Of a stretch of DNA of 43,403 nucleotides, positions 6,654 to 14,662 are shown piece after piece. The notes beneath the pieces were generated by a model that saw only the letters and a list, made by a program, of their open reading frames with translations, was not told the DNA's origin and ran no database searches. The DNA comes from Hydrocarboniphaga sp. (lineage in GTDB: Bacteria > Pseudomonadota > Gammaproteobacteria > Nevskiales > Nevskiaceae): positions 1 through 43,403 of the forward strand of contig NZ_JAQGNT010000041.1 of assembly GCF_028291725.1 (NCBI RefSeq), read 5' to 3'. How positions within the stretch are numbered: position 1 is the stretch's first letter; each line of letters begins with the position of its first letter. The position numbers and the translations under genes were made by a program.

Positions 6654-9600
6654 TTTCTAAGCTTGTTGCATGGAGCCTGCGCGAGCGGCTGCTGGTGCTG
6701 GTCGCGGCCGCGGTGCTGTTGCTGCTGGGCGCGCTGCGCCTGCGCGATATCCCGGTGGACGTGCTGCCGGATCTGGCGCGGCCGACGGTGAGTGTGCAGG
6801 TCGAGGCGCCGCAGCTTGCGACCGAAGACGTCGAGTCCCTGGTCAGCTATCCGCTGGAGTCCGCGCTGGCCGGATTGCCGGGCCTGCAGCGGCTGCGCTC
6901 GACGTCGACCCCGGGCCTGTCGCTGATCCAGGTCGAGTTCGACTGGGGCAGTGACCTGTATCGGCAGCGCCAACTGGTCACCGAGCGCCTCGAAGCCGCG
7001 CGCGGCAGTCTGCCGCCCGGCCTGCAGCCGCGGCTGGGGCCGATCACTTCGCTGATGGGCGAAGTCATGTTGCTGGGGCTGCGCTCGCCGCAGGCGGCGG
7101 TCGCGCCCGCGGCCTTGCGTGAATGGGCGGATTGGGCGGCGCGGCCCGCGCTGCTCGCGGTACCCGGCGTGGCGCAGGTACTGGTGATCGGCGGCGAACT
7201 GCGCCAGTTTGAGGTGCGGCCCGATCTGCAACGCATGCGCCTGAGCGGGATCACGCTGGCGCAGATCGAAACCGCGGTGCGCGGCTACGGCAGCAACGGC
7301 GGCGCCGGCATTGTCGAGGAAGACGCCCGGGAGCGCGTGCTGCGCACCATCGGCCGGCCCTTCGATCTCGACGGCCTGCGCCAGGCCGCGGTCGCCTGGC
7401 GCGGCAATGCGCCGATCCGCCTGCAGCAGGTCGCAGAAGTCGCCGAGGGCCGGCGCATCAAGCGCGGCGATGCCGGTGTCGATGGCGAGGCGGCGGTGAT
7501 TCTGACGGTGCAGAAGCAGCCCGGCGTCGACAGCTTGCAACTCGATGCGGCGATCGAGCGGCGCCTGCAGCAGCTGCGTGGCGGCATGCCCGGCGATGCG
7601 GTGATCGAGCCGGTGTTCCGGCAAGCGGATTTCATCGAGGCGGCAGTGGGCAATGTGCGCGATGCGCTGCTGCATGGAGCGCTGATCGCCGCGCTCGTGC
7701 TGCTGCTGTTTCTCGGTAGCGGCCGCGCCACGCTGGCAGCGGCGGTCGCGATTCCGCTGTCGCTGATATCGGCCGTCTTGTTGTTACACGGTTTCGGCTT
7801 CAGCATCGACACGATGACGCTCGGCGGTCTGGCGATTGCGGTCGGCGAACTGGTCGACGACGCGGTCGTCGGCGTCGACAACGTGGTGCGACGCCTGCGC
7901 GAAGCTGCTGAGCGTGATGCGTCCCTCCCTCGATACGTCCCACAACGCGGGACTACTCGGGATGTTCGGGTACAAGTTGCGGCTACTCGGGAGGGACGGG
8001 GTTCGGTGGACGCGGTGAAGGTGATCGTGCGCGCCGTCGCCGAAGTGCGATCCGGCATCCTGGTCGCGACCGTAGTGATCGTGCTGGCGATCGCGCCGGT
8101 GCTCGCGCTCGGCGGCGTCGCCGGGCGCTTGTTCGCGCCGCTGGCGTGCGCTTACGTCGCTGCGATTCTGGCAAGCCTGGGCGTCGCGCTGACGGTGACG
8201 CCGGCCCTGTGTCTGCTCGGGCTCGATGGCGGCCGATCACTTCCGGCCGAGCGTGCCTGGGTGCGGGGCATGAGGGCGCGCTACACGCTGGCGCTGGGCC
8301 GCGCGCTCGCCCGGCCAAGGCTGCTGCTGCTCGCGACGGCCGCCCTGGCCGCGATCGCGCTGCTGGCCGCGCTGCTGTTGCCGCGCACGTTCCTGCCGCC
8401 GTTTTCCGAGCGCACGCTGACCGTGAATCTGGTGCTGCGGCCCGGTATCGCGCTCGCGGAGTCGCAGCGCGTCGCGCTGCTGGCGGAGCAGCAGATGCTG
8501 GCGGTGCCGGGTGTGATCCGCGCCGCGCATCGCAGCGGCCGCGCCGAAGCCGACGAACATGCCGAGGGCGTGCACTACTCGGAGTTCGACGTCACGCTGG
8601 CCGCAAGCGCATCGCGCACGCAGGTCCAGGCCGCGATACGGCAGGCGCTGGCCGGCTTGCCCGGCAGTCTGTCCATTGGCGCGCCGATCGCGCATCGCCT
8701 CGATCACGTGTTGTCCGGCGTGCGCGCGCCGCTGGCGGTCAAGCTGATCGGTGACGATCTGGCCACGCTGCGCCGCCTCGCCGCCGAACTCGCCGGGCAT
8801 TTGCAGCACGACCCGCGATTGACCGGTGTGCAGGTCGAGCAGCAGACGCCGGTCGCGCAATGGCAGACGCGAGTCGACCCGGTCCGCGCCGGCGCCTGGG
8901 GCCTGTCGCCGCCGCGTGTACAGGAGCAGATCGCCGTGCTCGCCGGCGGCCAGACGCTGGGGCAGATCGTCGAGGGCGAGCGCCGCTTCGATCTGGTGCT
9001 GCGCCTGCCCGAAGCGCAGCGCCTCAGCGCGGCGCTGCCGGACCTGTTGATCGAGTCGCCGGCCGGGCCGGTGCCGCTGTCGTCGATTGCCGAGTCGGCG
9101 CTGGTCGATGGCGAGAGCCAGATCCTCAGGGAGAATCTGCGCCGCCGCCTGGTCGTGTCCGCGTATCCCAGTGCTGCGCTCGCGCCGGCCGCGGACGCGG
9201 TGGCGGACGCGCTCGCCGGCCTGCATCTGCCCGCGGGCTACGAGGCGTCAGTGGAGGGCGAGGCCGCCGAGCAGCGGTCCACGCTGGCTCGGTTGCTGCT
9301 GCTGGGCCTGGTGTCGCTGCTGCTGATGAGCGCCGTCATCCACGCGCGCTACCGCGATCCGCGCCTGACCGCGATCGTGATGGCGATGGTTCCCTTGTCG
9401 GCGATCGGCGGCATCGCGGCGCTGGCCCTGACCCGCACGCCGCTGAGCGCAGCGAGCGCGGTCGGCTTCGTCACGCTGTTCGGCATCGCCACGCGCAACA
9501 CGCTGCTGAAGCTGAGCCACTGCCTGAACCTCGCGCGCGAATCCCCGCAGTCCGAGCTGCGCGCGCTGGTGCTGCGCGCCTGCAGCGAACGCCTGCTGCC

Positions 9601-9817
9601 GGTGCTGATGACCGCGCTGGTCGCCGCGCTCGCGCTGGCGCCGCTGCTGTGGGCCGGCGACGCGCCGGGCAAGGAGATCCTGCACCCGGTCGCGCTGGTG
9701 ATCTTCGGCGGGCTGTTGTGCGGTACCGCGCTGGACAGCTTCGTCACGCCGATTTTGATCTATCGATATGCCGGCGCAGCTGTAGCTGTAGGTCGGCAAT
9801 CCTTTGCCGACGTGTGA
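6650..9817 (+). CDS. Heavy-metal RND efflux permease, CusA/CzcA-like
   Basis: A 1055-residue inner-membrane proton-driven pump of the HME-RND class, which moves metal ions such as Cu, Ag, Zn or Co out of the periplasm or cytoplasm with an adaptor and an outer-membrane channel. The RND duplication is clear: two sets of membrane segments and two large periplasmic loops. TM4 carries the HME signature with D403-D404 (DDAVVGVDN). Two oddities come from repeats. A dyad at 7921-7997 is inserted in frame and adds about 26 residues (near 424-450) in the cytoplasmic loop between TM4 and TM5. The C-terminal tail VAVGRQSFADV and the stop are encoded by the GTAG dyad at 9788-9867. Two candidate adaptors are encoded at 14662-16844; no TolC-type channel gene is seen. 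Copper is inferred from the MbnP/MbnH neighbours. Confidence 0.9.
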   Translation: MISKLVAWSLRERLLVLVAAAVLLLLGALRLRDIPVDVLPDLARPTVSVQVEAPQLATEDVESLVSYPLESALAGLPGLQRLRSTSTPGLSLIQVEFDWGSDLYRQRQLVTERLEAARGSLPPGLQPRLGPITSLMGEVMLLGLRSPQAAVAPAALREWADWAARPALLAVPGVAQVLVIGGELRQFEVRPDLQRMRLSGITLAQIETAVRGYGSNGGAGIVEEDARERVLRTIGRPFDLDGLRQAAVAWRGNAPIRLQQVAEVAEGRRIKRGDAGVDGEAAVILTVQKQPGVDSLQLDAAIERRLQQLRGGMPGDAVIEPVFRQADFIEAAVGNVRDALLHGALIAALVLLLFLGSGRATLAAAVAIPLSLISAVLLLHGFGFSIDTMTLGGLAIAVGELVDDAVVGVDNVVRRLREAAERDASLPRYVPQRGTTRDVRVQVAATREGRGSVDAVKVIVRAVAEVRSGILVATVVIVLAIAPVLALGGVAGRLFAPLACAYVAAILASLGVALTVTPALCLLGLDGGRSLPAERAWVRGMRARYTLALGRALARPRLLLLATAALAAIALLAALLLPRTFLPPFSERTLTVNLVLRPGIALAESQRVALLAEQQMLAVPGVIRAAHRSGRAEADEHAEGVHYSEFDVTLAASASRTQVQAAIRQALAGLPGSLSIGAPIAHRLDHVLSGVRAPLAVKLIGDDLATLRRLAAELAGHLQHDPRLTGVQVEQQTPVAQWQTRVDPVRAGAWGLSPPRVQEQIAVLAGGQTLGQIVEGERRFDLVLRLPEAQRLSAALPDLLIESPAGPVPLSSIAESALVDGESQILRENLRRRLVVSAYPSAALAPAADAVADALAGLHLPAGYEASVEGEAAEQRSTLARLLLLGLVSLLLMSAVIHARYRDPRLTAIVMAMVPLSAIGGIAALALTRTPLSAASAVGFVTLFGIATRNTLLKLSHCLNLARESPQSELRALVLRACSERLLPVLMTALVAALALAPLLWAGDAPGKEILHPVALVIFGGLLCGTALDSFVTPILIYRYAGAAVAVGRQSFADV
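7921..7997. repeat. In-frame dyad repeat inside the RND permease gene
   Basis: A 77-bp repeat with perfect outer arms GTCCCTCCC (7921-7929) and GGGAGGGAC (7989-7997) and an inner GTCCC/GGGAC hairpin; CTACTCGGGA occurs twice. It interrupts the conserved TM4-TM5 loop of the permease but keeps the frame open. Confidence 0.8.
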
Positions 9818-9867
9818 CGCCCGATGTGCAATCGAGTCCTCACGTCGGCAAAGGATTGCCGACCTAC
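9788..9867. repeat. GTAG dyad, family 1 (GTAGGTCGGCAATCC type)
   Basis: Inverted arms of about 25 bp (GTAGGTCGGCAATCCTTTGC and its complement) around a variable loop. This is the commonest dyad here; other copies are at 21055, 24499, 32110, 34846, 37287 and 39447. Its left arm encodes the last residues and the TGA stop of the RND permease. Confidence 0.92.
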
Positions 9868-10100
9868 GGGCGCGGTTTCTCCGGCAAACATGACATCTGA
9901 TTCGCCTTATAACCAGAACGCTGCGTCAGATCCCGAAAAAGTCTAATTCCGAGAGAGATAGATCACGGTACCCGCGTGTATCTTGCCGTCACCGCAGGGA
10001 GCGGAAAGCAACTGACGCCGGCTACCTCACGAAGAGGAGTGAGCTAAAGCGTTGCATCCCGGATGCCTTCGCTTGCTTATAAATCACAAAGGAGTGCCTG
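9868..10100 (+). promoter_or_regulatory. Upstream region and structured leader of the 940-residue secreted protein gene
   Basis: A 233-base gap without a gene. It shows small hairpins (CCGC-AGGGA-GCGG, CTCAC...GTGAG, GCATC-CCG-GATGC) and a possible outer GCAAC...GTTGC pairing around the second, ending in a strong ribosome binding site AAAGGAG at 10088-10094, six bases before the ATG. I could not match it to a known riboswitch. The preceding dyad suggests the RND transcript may end here and a new promoter lie in this stretch, but no clear -35/-10 pair was identified. Confidence 0.4.
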
Positions 10101-12923
10101 ATGAATCTCTTTAGTTCGCGTCCACGGGGACGATCAAAGGCCTGGGGGGCTGCTGCGCTTTCAACCGCGTCGGCCTGCTTCACGGCTGCTTCACTGCTGG
10201 CTTCCACCACCGCTACCGCTGCACCGCCGGTTGCCGCGTCGGCCTTGCTCGGCAATGTTCTCAATACCACCAGCGGCATCGTGCAGAGCACGGTGTCGTC
10301 GGCCAAGAGCCTGCTCAGCACGCGCGACGACGCCTCCGCTGCAACCGGCGGCGTCGCGCCGCCGGCGATCAACAAGTACACCGGCGGCCAGATCGCCAAC
10401 GGCGCCGTGCTGCTGCTGTGGACCGGCGACGGCTGCGCCTCGCCGCTATGCAATCCCAAGACCGCGCAGGATTTCCTGGCGGTGGTCGACGCCGAACCCA
10501 ATTCCACGACCTACGGCAACGTGATCTGGACGGCCGAGCTGCCCAACGTGCTCGCGTCCAACGTCGCCGGCAATATCCTCGGCGCGCTGGGCTCGGATTC
10601 GCACAACGATCCGCATCACATGCTCAGCTACACCTCGTACATCTCCGATGGCAGCGACGGCCTCAGCGCCGGCCGCAAGTACACTTTCGCTGGCGGCGTG
10701 ATCAGTAAAAATGTCTTCCGTTATGACATCACCAGCGTGCGCGGCATCAGACAAGCGGAGATCGCGGTCTGCGGCACGCAGGTGCGGCGCTCGTCGCTGA
10801 CCGATGATTTCGTGGTCATGCCCTCGAACACCGGCGGCCACAAGATCATGTACACCTACATGAGCAACTACGTGTACGGACCGGGCGGCACCGTCACCGA
10901 AATCGATCCGAGCCGTACCGCTCCGACCGCGCTCGGCGGCTGCCTGCCGGCCGTACCGGCTCCGGTGGCGCTGCTCGAGAACGCCAAGCAGTTCGGCCTG
11001 ATCGCCAACCTCGGCGCGCCGCCGGATGACACCGCGCTGCTGGGCCACGTGGGCATCACCGAATACCCGGGCTCGGTTCGCGCCAATCAGCCGCGCAATC
11101 CGACCGAGTACACCAGCTCGCCCGACACTCGCCAGACGCGAACCGCCAACCAGGGTCTGTTCTTCCTGGGCAACAAGGACGCTGGCCTGGAATCGGTGCC
11201 GCACGGCATGGGCCTGACCTATGACGGCAAGTACCTGGCGACGTCCGACTACGCGGTGGCGGCTTCGATCGGCGGCGCTGCGATCAACGGCGCGCTCGGC
11301 GAACTTTGCGGCAGCGCTGCCAACGGCGGCACCGGCACCGGCATCGGCCCGCTCGGCATTTGCGGTTCAAGCTTCGGCTCATCGGTTCGCGTCTGGGAAA
11401 CCAGCGGCGAATACACGCATGGCAAGACCACCGATTCTCTGAAGCAAGCCGGCGTCTACGACGGCAACAAGTATCTGCGTTCGGTCAGCGCCGTGCCGGA
11501 CGGCCCGCGCCAGGAGCCGATCCTGATCCACGAAGAGAACGAAGGCCTGATGGCCTTCGGCCTGCCGCACCAGTCGCATCACTGCGTCGATCAGAAAGGC
11601 TGGGTCAACAAGGGCGATCCGAGCTACGACAAGGCGGTTACACCAGCCGGCGTCGCAGCCAACGCGTCTGGCAAGAGCCCGAACAGCTGCTCCGAAGGCG
11701 ATGCCGACTACGTACCGCACAAGGGTGCTTTCAGCGCCAGCATGTGCGGTGGCGTGTTGTTCTACAGCCCGGATATCAGCATCCGCGGCGACGAAGCCAA
11801 CGTGTTCGGCGGCAAGGGTCCGTACTGGCGTGCGGTGTACGACGTCGGCCCCTGCTCGGGCGTGTCGTACTTCACGATTGCGGATGACGATCGCTTCCTG
11901 GTGTTGCCGGTTTCGGGCATTGAAAGCCCCAAGTCGATCGACGCCGCCGGCAGTATCGACTTTGACCGCGACTATCCTCGCGAGCACAGCCGTCGCGTGC
12001 TGACCGTCGACATCCGTCCGCTGCTGGCCAAGGGCACCGCGAGCACGGCTACAACCAGCATCGCCTGCGACTTCCCCGAGGCCGACGCCAGCCGCACGGC
12101 CAACACCACGCTCGGCACCGCGGCCAAGCGCGCCGACCTGTCGGGTGGTGTCAGCGCCGCGTTCAACGTGCTGCACCACAACAACGAGGCCGATGATTGC
12201 CCTCGCGTGCGCGGTGCGATCGGCCAGTTCGAAACCGGCCCGAACGGCGTTGGCCTGGCCACGACGGCTTCGTCCAACACCAGCCAGCCCGGCGTCGGCT
12301 ACATCCGCCTGGCAGAGGCAGTGACCGAAGTCCGTGCGTTGACTCCGTTGGGCATCATCGTCACCGACGAGCACGCCGGCGGCGAGCCTTCCGGCACCGG
12401 CGGCGCTCCGGGCAGCGGCAACCTGAACTCGCTGCAGAACCTGTACACCCACGGTGGCCCTCACTTCACCAATATCGACCGTGTTGGCTATGAGGCCACG
12501 CCGGCCGGTGAAGGCGGGTACAAGGATCTGCGTCCGAGTGCCAGCGGCACGCCGCGCAACCAGGTCATCGGCCAGAGCCAGGTTTCGGGCACTGACCGTT
12601 TCGTGTTCATCCAGTACTTCGTCGAACTGAACCACGTGCCGCTGCCCGGCACCGGCTCGGACGGCGATCGTACGGTCTGCCTCGGCAAGCTCGATCGCAC
12701 CACCGGTGCCACCGTGCTCGACACCTCGTTCACCGACGAGCTGCTCGGCACGCCCTGCCTGGACTTCGACTCCGCCGCTCGTGATGCCTGGCTGTGGCCG
12801 GGCGAGCGTGGCGTCAAGGGTGGCGCCAAGCCGCACTCCGCGATCTTCGAGCGCGACGGTGCCCCGCTGTTCGGCCCGGGCTACTTCCCGGCCGCGCCGC
12901 TCGATCCGGATGGTGCTCTGTAG
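10101..12923 (+). CDS. Large secreted protein, possibly selenium-binding protein/methanethiol oxidase related
   Basis: A 940-residue exported protein; residues 1-41 form a long signal sequence (STASACFTAASLLASTTATA) and the ATG has an excellent ribosome binding site. The mature part looks beta-rich and propeller-like, with recurring phrases such as VPHGMGLTYDGKYLATSDY and FTIADDDRFLVLPVSG. Several His clusters stand out: SHNDPHHM, LPHQSHHC, VLHHNN and YTHGGPHF. The PHH and SHHC clusters and the order of the blocks recall selenium-binding protein/methanethiol oxidase, a copper-dependent propeller enzyme of about 470 residues, but this protein is twice as long and the resemblance is from memory of motifs only. 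It also has several cysteines, compatible with disulfides in the periplasm or outside. Treated as a secreted, probably metal-binding protein of unknown activity. Confidence 0.7.
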   Translation: MNLFSSRPRGRSKAWGAAALSTASACFTAASLLASTTATAAPPVAASALLGNVLNTTSGIVQSTVSSAKSLLSTRDDASAATGGVAPPAINKYTGGQIANGAVLLLWTGDGCASPLCNPKTAQDFLAVVDAEPNSTTYGNVIWTAELPNVLASNVAGNILGALGSDSHNDPHHMLSYTSYISDGSDGLSAGRKYTFAGGVISKNVFRYDITSVRGIRQAEIAVCGTQVRRSSLTDDFVVMPSNTGGHKIMYTYMSNYVYGPGGTVTEIDPSRTAPTALGGCLPAVPAPVALLENAKQFGLIANLGAPPDDTALLGHVGITEYPGSVRANQPRNPTEYTSSPDTRQTRTANQGLFFLGNKDAGLESVPHGMGLTYDGKYLATSDYAVAASIGGAAINGALGELCGSAANGGTGTGIGPLGICGSSFGSSVRVWETSGEYTHGKTTDSLKQAGVYDGNKYLRSVSAVPDGPRQEPILIHEENEGLMAFGLPHQSHHCVDQKGWVNKGDPSYDKAVTPAGVAANASGKSPNSCSEGDADYVPHKGAFSASMCGGVLFYSPDISIRGDEANVFGGKGPYWRAVYDVGPCSGVSYFTIADDDRFLVLPVSGIESPKSIDAAGSIDFDRDYPREHSRRVLTVDIRPLLAKGTASTATTSIACDFPEADASRTANTTLGTAAKRADLSGGVSAAFNVLHHNNEADDCPRVRGAIGQFETGPNGVGLATTASSNTSQPGVGYIRLAEAVTEVRALTPLGIIVTDEHAGGEPSGTGGAPGSGNLNSLQNLYTHGGPHFTNIDRVGYEATPAGEGGYKDLRPSASGTPRNQVIGQSQVSGTDRFVFIQYFVELNHVPLPGTGSDGDRTVCLGKLDRTTGATVLDTSFTDELLGTPCLDFDSAARDAWLWPGERGVKGGAKPHSAIFERDGAPLFGPGYFPAAPLDPDGAL

Positions 12924-12931
12924 TGGCTGCT

Positions 12932-13044
12932 ACTCCTCCCCTCGCGCAGCGGGGGGAGGTTGGGAGGGGGGCGTGATGTCACAACATAAGGTTCGTTGTG
13001 ACATCACGCCCCCACCCTGCCCCTCCCCCGCTCGCGGGGGAGGG
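12932..13044. repeat. Large composite inverted repeat between the secreted protein and the PPIase
   Basis: The core is a perfect 19-bp inverted repeat (12967-12985 with 12995-13013, loop of 9) built on GGGCGTGATGTCACAAC. It is flanked by C/G-rich hairpins of the CCCTCCCC...GGGGGAGGG kind; the right one (about 13020-13044) is followed by a T-rich stretch and could act as a terminator or attenuator within the gene row. Confidence 0.8.
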
Positions 13045-13092
13045 ACTTTGTTTTCGATTCTTTGATTCGATTTCTATTGAGAGGAGTTGCCC

Positions 13093-13989
13093 GTGTTACG
13101 AACTGCTAACCGTCTGGCCGGTGTCGCACTGCTCGCCGCTGTGGCGGGTGCCGCCATTGCCGACGATCAGGCTTTGCCTGCCGATTCCGGCCTTGCAGCC
13201 GATCTGCTCGTCAACGGCCAGCCCATCAGCGTCAACCACGTGCGGCTGATGTCGTCCGGCATCGACGAACAGAAAGGAGCGCGTCAGATCAATGGCGACG
13301 ACGTGCGCAATGCCGCACGCGCCGAGCTGATTACCGAAGAAGTGCTGGCCCAGGCCGCACGCAAGAAGGGGCTCGACAAGCAGCCCGAAGTATCCGACCA
13401 GCTCGCTTATCAACAGCGGCTGATTCTGTCCCGCGCGTATCTCGAAGATTATTTCGCCGCCAACCCGGTGGACGACGCCAGCCTGCGCACCGCCTACGAG
13501 TGGAACCGCGCGAACGGCAAGATCACCGAGTATCACGTGCGCCAGGTGCTGACCTCGTCGCAGTCCGCTGCACTCGAGGCGATCGCTGCATTGAAGAAAG
13601 GCGAAGATTTCGCCGCCGTTGCAAAACGCTACACCCAGGACCCCGGTGGCCAGGAAAACGGAGGCGACCTCGGCTGGTTCCGCCCCGATATTTTCGTTGA
13701 CCACCATTTCAGCGACGCCGTCGTTGCGCTGAAAAAAGGTGAATACAGCAAGACGCCGGTGCGCAGCCGTTTTGGCTGGCACGTGGTGAAGCTGGACGAG
13801 GCGCCGCGCCCGGTCGCCAAGCCGCTGCCGTATGACCAGCTCGACGACGGCTCGCACGAAGCGCTGCGCCAGCGCACCGCGCAGCTGAAGATCGAAGAGC
13901 TGACCGCGTCGCTGACCAGGGGCGCCAAGATCACCGGTCCCGGCGCAACCGCCAGCAATGGCGGCGGCGCGGCCAAGAGCAGCAAATAA
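13093..13989 (+). CDS. Periplasmic parvulin-type peptidyl-prolyl isomerase (PpiC/SurA-like)
   Basis: A 298-residue protein with a signal peptide (RLAGVALLAAVAGAAIA), an N-terminal helical chaperone-like region (about 35-135) and one parvulin domain (about 137-237) with the typical GGDLGWF motif and the closing FGWHVVKLDEA. Such proteins isomerise proline bonds and assist folding of exported proteins. The GTG at 13093 is preferred: GAGGAG at 13081-13086 is six bases upstream, whereas the TTG at 13087 directly touches that site. It sits between the large secreted protein and the adaptors, so it may help fold one of these; this is inference. The C terminus ends in a low-complexity Gly/Ala/Lys tail. 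Confidence 0.88.
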   Translation: MLRTANRLAGVALLAAVAGAAIADDQALPADSGLAADLLVNGQPISVNHVRLMSSGIDEQKGARQINGDDVRNAARAELITEEVLAQAARKKGLDKQPEVSDQLAYQQRLILSRAYLEDYFAANPVDDASLRTAYEWNRANGKITEYHVRQVLTSSQSAALEAIAALKKGEDFAAVAKRYTQDPGGQENGGDLGWFRPDIFVDHHFSDAVVALKKGEYSKTPVRSRFGWHVVKLDEAPRPVAKPLPYDQLDDGSHEALRQRTAQLKIEELTASLTRGAKITGPGATASNGGGAAKSSK

Positions 13990-14008
13990 GAGTGGATGAA
14001 AACAGCGG

Positions 14009-14662
14009 ATGAAAACCATGTCCCAAGTCGACCTGCCGCAAAAGCCGCGTATCGCCACGCTGGCATCCATCCTTGCTGCGCTGGTGCTCGCAGGCTGCGC
14101 GGCGTCGCCGTCGGTTCCGAGCGCCGCCGTCGAAAAGCCGGCGACTGAAGCCGATGCGCTAAGCCAGCAGGACCGGCTGGCGTTCTTCATCAACGACGTG
14201 CGCCGCGGCGAATGCGACAAGATCGAGCCGGCGCTGAAATCCGGCCTGCCGATCAACGGCTTCGACAATCTCGACCAGACGCCGTTGATCGCGGCCGTCA
14301 GCCAGAACCAGGTCGCCTGCGTGAAGCAGCTGATCGCGCGCGGCGCCGACGTCAACCTCGCCGATCACGCGGGCTGGTCGCCGCTGATTCATGCCGCGTA
14401 TTTCGGATCCGGCGAAGAGCTGCTGAGCCTGCTGGTGGATCACGGCGCCAACGTCAATGCGCAGAACAACCGCGGCCTGACCGCACTGTATCTGGCCAGC
14501 GCCGCCGGCCATGAGCCGCAAGTGCAGCTGCTGCTGGCGCATGGCGCAAACCCGGCGATCGCCTCGGCTTCGGGCTACACGCCGGTGCGTGTCGCGCAGC
14601 TGCGCGGCCTGTCGAAGATCGTCGAGCTGCTCGAAGCTAAGCCGGCGACGGCGACGCCCTAA
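14009..14662 (+). CDS. Ankyrin-repeat lipoprotein
   Basis: A 217-residue protein with a lipoprotein signal (LVLAGC, Cys30) and about four ankyrin repeats from residue 65 on, recognisable by phrases such as TPLIAAVSQNQVACVKQLIA, GADVNLADHAGWSPLIHAAY and GANVNAQNNRGLTALYLAS. Ankyrin repeats serve protein binding; as a lipoprotein it would be anchored to a membrane in the periplasm. The stop TAA overlaps the ATG of the next gene (TAATG), so it is translationally coupled to the first adaptor. Its partner is not known. Confidence 0.88.
   Translation: MKTMSQVDLPQKPRIATLASILAALVLAGCAASPSVPSAAVEKPATEADALSQQDRLAFFINDVRRGECDKIEPALKSGLPINGFDNLDQTPLIAAVSQNQVACVKQLIARGADVNLADHAGWSPLIHAAYFGSGEELLSLLVDHGANVNAQNNRGLTALYLASAAGHEPQVQLLLAHGANPAIASASGYTPVRVAQLRGLSKIVELLEAKPATATP

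Noticed and set aside
9960-10080. Known riboswitch (cobalamin, c-di-GMP or SAH type) upstream of the secreted protein gene
   Set aside because: Fragments looked similar, but the conserved core motifs of these classes are not present; kept only as an unassigned leader.
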